64,000 nt of DNA from NCBI GenBank assembly GCA_964443875.1, contig CAYUET010000011.1, positions 31,666 through 95,665 on the forward strand, written 5' to 3'. A program made the position numbers and the translations under genes. This document shows positions 60,955-64,000 of the stretch, in pieces. Every line of letters starts with the position of its first letter. Position 1 is the first letter of the stretch. The notes beneath the pieces were generated by a model that had not been told where the DNA came from, did not search any database, and saw only the letters and a list, made by a program, of their open reading frames with translations. The DNA is from CAYUET01 sp964443875. GTDB taxonomy: Bacteria > Auribacterota > JAFGBW01.

Positions 60955-61284
60955 TTAGAACCCGGATAGTTGAGTATGAAGATCAGTTCACAGCCTTAAT
61001 CTATTTTAATTCACCAGCGCATCGTTCAGCTGGAGGAATGGGGTAATTTTACCTATTAATAAAATCTGAAAATATTCTTCATGCTCAGTTGCCATTATTA
61101 TTTTGTTATATATCAACATTTTCATTCATCTTGATCAGCTGAAAAATATATATTTAGCAAATCAGTTGTTCAAAATCAAGCAGGTTCAAAACCCAAAATT
61201 CAGAAATTTATAATTCTTTAATAACCACACAACAAATTAATTACGCTTCACTTAAACACATTTTGTAATGAAAAATAAATAAAC
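60955..61284. other. Intergenic region upstream of the phosphate uptake genes
   Basis: AT-rich, between divergent rapA and the DUF47 gene. No reading frame, RNA gene or Pho-box-like CTGTCAT repeat was seen. Confidence 0.5.
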
Positions 61285-61314
61285 TTGATTGAAGAATTAC
61301 TCTTCTGTTATTAT
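61285..61314 (+). promoter_or_regulatory. Putative promoter of the phosphate uptake operon
   Basis: TTGATT (61285-61290) and TATTAT (61309-61314) are 18 bases apart. The spacer holds GAAGA-ATTAC-TCTTC, a short inverted repeat. Transcription would start near 61321, which excludes an in-frame TTG at 61289 and supports the ATG at 61361. Confidence 0.5.
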
Positions 61315-61360
61315 ATTTCTCGCTTTTTCAAAAACACTAATAACCATAAGGACCATTAAT

Positions 61361-62005
61361 ATGGGATTTAATATTTTCGACTTCATTCTGCCCCGTGAAA
61401 CCAAATTTTTTGACTACATGATCCAGCATGCTGAATGTTTTTATGATGCGGCCTATACCTTTAAAGAGCTCATATTTCACATAGAAGAGCTCAAGGAAGA
61501 TGACTTAAAAAAGAAAATCATGATTATTCATGACTACGAATCCAAGGGCGATGAAATAGAGCATAAAATAATCGATGAACTGAATAAAACGTTCATAACC
61601 CCGATTGACCGGGAGGATATTCATACCCTCGCCATCAATATTGACAGAGCCATTGATATTTTAAACAGCATTACCCGCAAAATCGAAATTTATCAAATTC
61701 ATAAAATTCCATCCCATATCTTCAAATTCGCAGAACTTATTCTCCACATGGGGGAGATGCTTAAAAATCTCATACATGAATTGAAGGGCAAACGGAATAT
61801 AGAATCCATTCAGTTTAACATGCATAAAACGGAAAATGAAGCTGATGAACTTTTTCAGAAATGTCTTGCAGAATTATTCACCCTTAAACAGGATCCGGTG
61901 GATATCATAAGATACAAGGAAGTCTATGAACACCTTGAATCCATTGTTGATTCGGTGGATTATATCGGGAAACTCGTCCGCGGCATCATTGTAAAGCAGG
62001 GCTAA
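61361..62005 (+). CDS. DUF47/PhoU-like phosphate transport accessory protein
   Basis: 214 residues, all-helical. Start chosen at ATG 61361 with AAGGA 9 bases upstream. Landmarks: FNIFDFILPRETKFFDYM, VHDYESKGDEIEHKII-type stretch (IIHDYESKGDEIEHK), FITPIDREDIHTLAINIDRAID, and HKTENEADELF. DUF47 proteins accompany PiT transporters and are thought to regulate them. The PiT gene begins 4 bases after the stop. Confidence 0.92.
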   Translation: MGFNIFDFILPRETKFFDYMIQHAECFYDAAYTFKELIFHIEELKEDDLKKKIMIIHDYESKGDEIEHKIIDELNKTFITPIDREDIHTLAINIDRAIDILNSITRKIEIYQIHKIPSHIFKFAELILHMGEMLKNLIHELKGKRNIESIQFNMHKTENEADELFQKCLAELFTLKQDPVDIIRYKEVYEHLESIVDSVDYIGKLVRGIIVKQG

Positions 62006-62009
62006 TTAA

Positions 62010-63014
62010 ATGACCTCTATCTGGATTTTAGTTGTACTCATTATTTTATTAGCCCTTATTTTTGATTTCATCAACGGCTTTCACGATGCTGCCAATGCTA
62101 TTGCCACAATAGTAGTATCTAAAAGATTAACCCCTGGTCAGGCGGTTTGTATGGCTGGGGTGGCCAATTTTCTGGGTTTTTTTATTTTTGGAACAGAAGT
62201 GGCAAAAATGATCGGTGTTGGTGTGGTTATGATCGACAACATCACTTTATATATGATCCTTGCCGCATTAACGGGTGCAATTGCCTGGAACATTCTTACC
62301 TGGTTGCTGGGACTCCCCACATCCAGCAGCCATGCCCTGATAGGCGCATTAATTGGCGCTGGAATTGCATCAGCCGGATTAAAAGTTATTATTACGAAAG
62401 GTGTCCTGAAAATATTTCTTTTTATTTTTTTAGCGCCTCTTCTGGGAATGCTGGGAGCAATAGTATTTACGGTTACGGTCATTTGGATATTCAGAAAACA
62501 CACACCCCTCAAAGCTACAAATATCATAAAAAAAATGCAGCTTATCGGAGCCATGTGTTACAGCGTTGGTCATGGAACCAATGATGCGCAGAAAACCATG
62601 GGGATTATTGCTCTGACCCTTGTTACCTCAGGAATCAATTCCACGTTTCATATAGACAACTGGGTTATCCTTATCTGTTATGCCGCTATTTCCTTAGGCA
62701 CGATGTTTGGAGGCTGGAGAATTGTAAAGACTATGGGAACCAGCATCACAAAAATCCGTTCCATGGAAGGCTTTTGCGCAGATTCAGCCTCAGCCCTTGT
62801 TCTTCTTGGAACGGCATATGCCGGCATTCCGGTAAGCACCACCCACGTAATAGCTGGTTCAATCATGGGGGTGGGAACCGTAGAACATGCTAAAAACATG
62901 CGCTGGGGAACCGCACGGAAAATCATGTGGGCATGGGTCATCACAATCCCTGCAACAGCGGTATTTTCAGCCTGTACCTTTTATCTCATTGAAGGGATTA
63001 AAGTCCTGTTCTAA
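62010..63014 (+). CDS. pit: Low-affinity inorganic phosphate transporter (PiT family)
   Basis: 334 residues with about ten membrane helices in two inverted halves. Both PiT signatures are present: GFHDAANAIATIVVSKRLTP near the N-terminus and GHGTNDAQKTMGIIALTL in the second half; LGLPTSSSHALIGALIGAG and VSTTHVIAGSIMGVG are the paired re-entrant motifs. Imports metal-phosphate with H+ or Na+. The stop TAA is the first triplet of a dispersed repeat. Confidence 0.95.
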   Translation: MTSIWILVVLIILLALIFDFINGFHDAANAIATIVVSKRLTPGQAVCMAGVANFLGFFIFGTEVAKMIGVGVVMIDNITLYMILAALTGAIAWNILTWLLGLPTSSSHALIGALIGAGIASAGLKVIITKGVLKIFLFIFLAPLLGMLGAIVFTVTVIWIFRKHTPLKATNIIKKMQLIGAMCYSVGHGTNDAQKTMGIIALTLVTSGINSTFHIDNWVILICYAAISLGTMFGGWRIVKTMGTSITKIRSMEGFCADSASALVLLGTAYAGIPVSTTHVIAGSIMGVGTVEHAKNMRWGTARKIMWAWVITIPATAVFSACTFYLIEGIKVLF

Positions 63015-63049
63015 CCTGAATTTTACGCATAAGCGTCACGTATTCGGGG
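63012..63049 (+). repeat. Dispersed palindromic repeat, copy D, containing a stop codon
   Basis: TAACCTGAATTTTACGCAT, then AAGCGTCACGTATTCGGGG. CCTGAAT pairs with ATTCGGG (one G-U), and ACGC pairs with GCGT inside. The TAA is the stop codon of the pit gene. Compare 49185-49221. Confidence 0.8.
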
Positions 63050-63283
63050 ATGTAATATCCGGGCTGAAATGTCTCGTTCCGGATGACAAAAAAAACGACG
63101 GGGTTGAAAATAAATTATACAAAAGGGTTACTTCAAAAAACTGATTTCAGGTTTCTCGGCTATAATATTCAAACTGACGGGAACGCCTTTAAATAACATG
63201 CAGCTTGTGTCATTAAACAGGCAAAACTCCTTCACCCTTTTTATATTTACATATCCGGAGGCTTTGAAAAATACAGAAAGAAA

Positions 63284-63480
63284 CTATTCATTTAAGCCGA
63301 CGACATGATAGTCATATTGGTCGATATGTCCCCCATACATGATGCGCATGATAAAAAATCGTTCATCCATAGTCAGTTTGTCTTTTTGAAGAAATAACAG
63401 AGCAAGAATATCCAGTTCAGGAACGCCAATATAAATCTTTCCTCCTGGTACAAGAACGCGGTTCCATTCCGAAATCTCCA
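63284..63480 (-). pseudogene. Methyltransferase fragment
   Basis: About 65 codons reading EWNRVLVPGGKIYIGVPELDI, then LALLFLQKDKLTMDERFF and MYGGHIDQYDYHVVGLNE before a TAG. This is the C-terminal half of a class I SAM methyltransferase domain (post-motif III region VLVPGGKIYI). The N-terminal half with the SAM loop is missing; upstream codons belong to the opposite transposase remnant, and the usual extension after GLN is cut off. Confidence 0.65.
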
Positions 63481-63714
63481 AAGTTATTAAAAGAACAGGC
63501 CCATAAGGGAAAATTCCGAAAACTGCAAAAACGGCGTTCCCAGACAGAAGCAAGAATCGGTATTATTAAGAATAATTTTTTAGGAGGTTTATTAAGGAAT
63601 AAAGGATTTAAGAGCCGTGAAACAGCCGTAGGCTGGGCGATCCTTGCGCATAACCTGTGGCTCCTTTCTGGGCTGACGGAAGCGGAGGAAAAAATAAGAA
63701 AAAAAGCTGCTTAA
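63481..63714 (+). pseudogene. Transposase C-terminal fragment
   Basis: Reads GKIPKTAKTAFQTEARIGII, then NNFLGGLLRNKGFKSRETAV and WAILAHNLWLLSGLTEAEE before TAA. The pattern EARIGxxKxxFL...WAxLAHNLWLL is the catalytic-Glu end of a DDE transposase. An in-frame TAA at 63505 and the absence of the N-terminal part show that it is a remnant. It abuts the methyltransferase fragment, probably its disruption point. Confidence 0.7.
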
Positions 63715-64000
63715 AAAATTAATCCGTTTGCCGAAAGTAAATTTTTTTCAGAAAATCATAGATGACTTGTCTGAATTTGAAGCGGTTACGAATATGAAAA
63801 TATTTTGAGAGGTTAATTTTTAGGTTACCCTGTATGAAAAATCATTTTGAATTTTAATATTGTAAAAAATTTAAATAAACGGGACAGGCTCTAAATACTC
63901 CTTGCGTTCATCATTATTTTAAAACGAATCAAAGAAATACAAAAACACTACTGTCCGGTTAAAAATGGAAGCATAACTGCTCCTGTAAGCCAATATTAAA
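63715..64000. other. Right-end non-coding region, possible insertion-sequence end
   Basis: No reading frame of note. CTGTCCGGTTAAAAATGG near 63952 resembles ends of insertion sequences and may mark the border of the element that left the transposase fragment, but no inverted partner was found in the window. Confidence 0.3.

Noticed and set aside
1..64000. tRNA or rRNA genes
   Set aside because: No T-loop GGTTCGAATC-type sequence with matching acceptor stem, and no rRNA-like stretch, was noticed by eye; a covariance search was not possible.

Overview
The window looks like a metagenome-assembled contig (a 10-base run of N interrupts one gene) from a Gram-negative, AT-rich, non-proteobacterial organism. 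Evidence for a diderm: two TonB-dependent receptors, MltG and periplasmic proteins. EF-G (13658-15763) is of the mitochondrial EF-G1 / spirochaete-planctomycete type. Four exported proteins carry an LSPxS motif just after their signal peptides, a feature I associate with Candidatus Omnitrophota and relatives of the PVC superphylum. That placement is inference and has not been checked by a search.

Layout. 1-9.3 kb: a cut-off exported protein, a RelE/ParD-like toxin-antitoxin pair, dipeptidyl peptidase III, an exported MidA-like methyltransferase and a large exported VWA protein. 9.4-20.1 kb: TonB receptor, small membrane protein, mannose-1-phosphate guanylyltransferase, EF-G, MltG and a large GT-C-like membrane protein. 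20.1-33.1 kb: an accessory block with an ABC exporter, a radical SAM/SPASM maturase, a 35-residue Cys-rich peptide gene, a family-5 solute-binding protein, a second TonB receptor, a sigma-54 activator, a receiver-kinase hybrid, a sensor kinase, and an ECF sigma / membrane protein / Spy-like trio. 33.7-43.5 kb: EF-hand protein, a complete gcvT-H-PA-PB glycine cleavage cluster with a LipM-like lipoyl enzyme, a HEAT/TPR protein and type III pantothenate kinase. 43.4-54.6 kb: SGNH hydrolase, cytidylate-kinase-like protein, DMT transporter, a second exported methyltransferase-like protein, PurT, and an operon of sialidase-like, membrane and LtaS-like proteins. 55-63 kb: membrane and zinc-ribbon proteins, Na+:solute symporter, RapA, and a DUF47/PiT phosphate uptake pair. 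The right end holds a methyltransferase fragment abutting a transposase fragment.

The strongest candidate for an undescribed system is 20074-26952 (minus strand). A 35-residue peptide ending in SPCCLCLPVDFFPAPEA has a strong ribosome-binding site, starts inside the end of the solute-binding-protein gene, and is followed by an attenuator-like hairpin, a radical SAM/SPASM maturase and an ABC exporter. A TonB receptor and a family-5 binding protein lie directly upstream. This is the component logic of a secreted and re-imported metallophore such as methanobactin, but with a radical SAM maturase. Three 21-bp palindromic repeats stand in front of the operon, and a sigma-54 activator gene precedes it.

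Other structure: a dispersed repeat whose first bases supply the stop codon of three genes; a second composite repeat family that encloses GTCATT palindromes; and promoters placed so close to the ATG of three LSPxS genes that their mRNAs may be leaderless.
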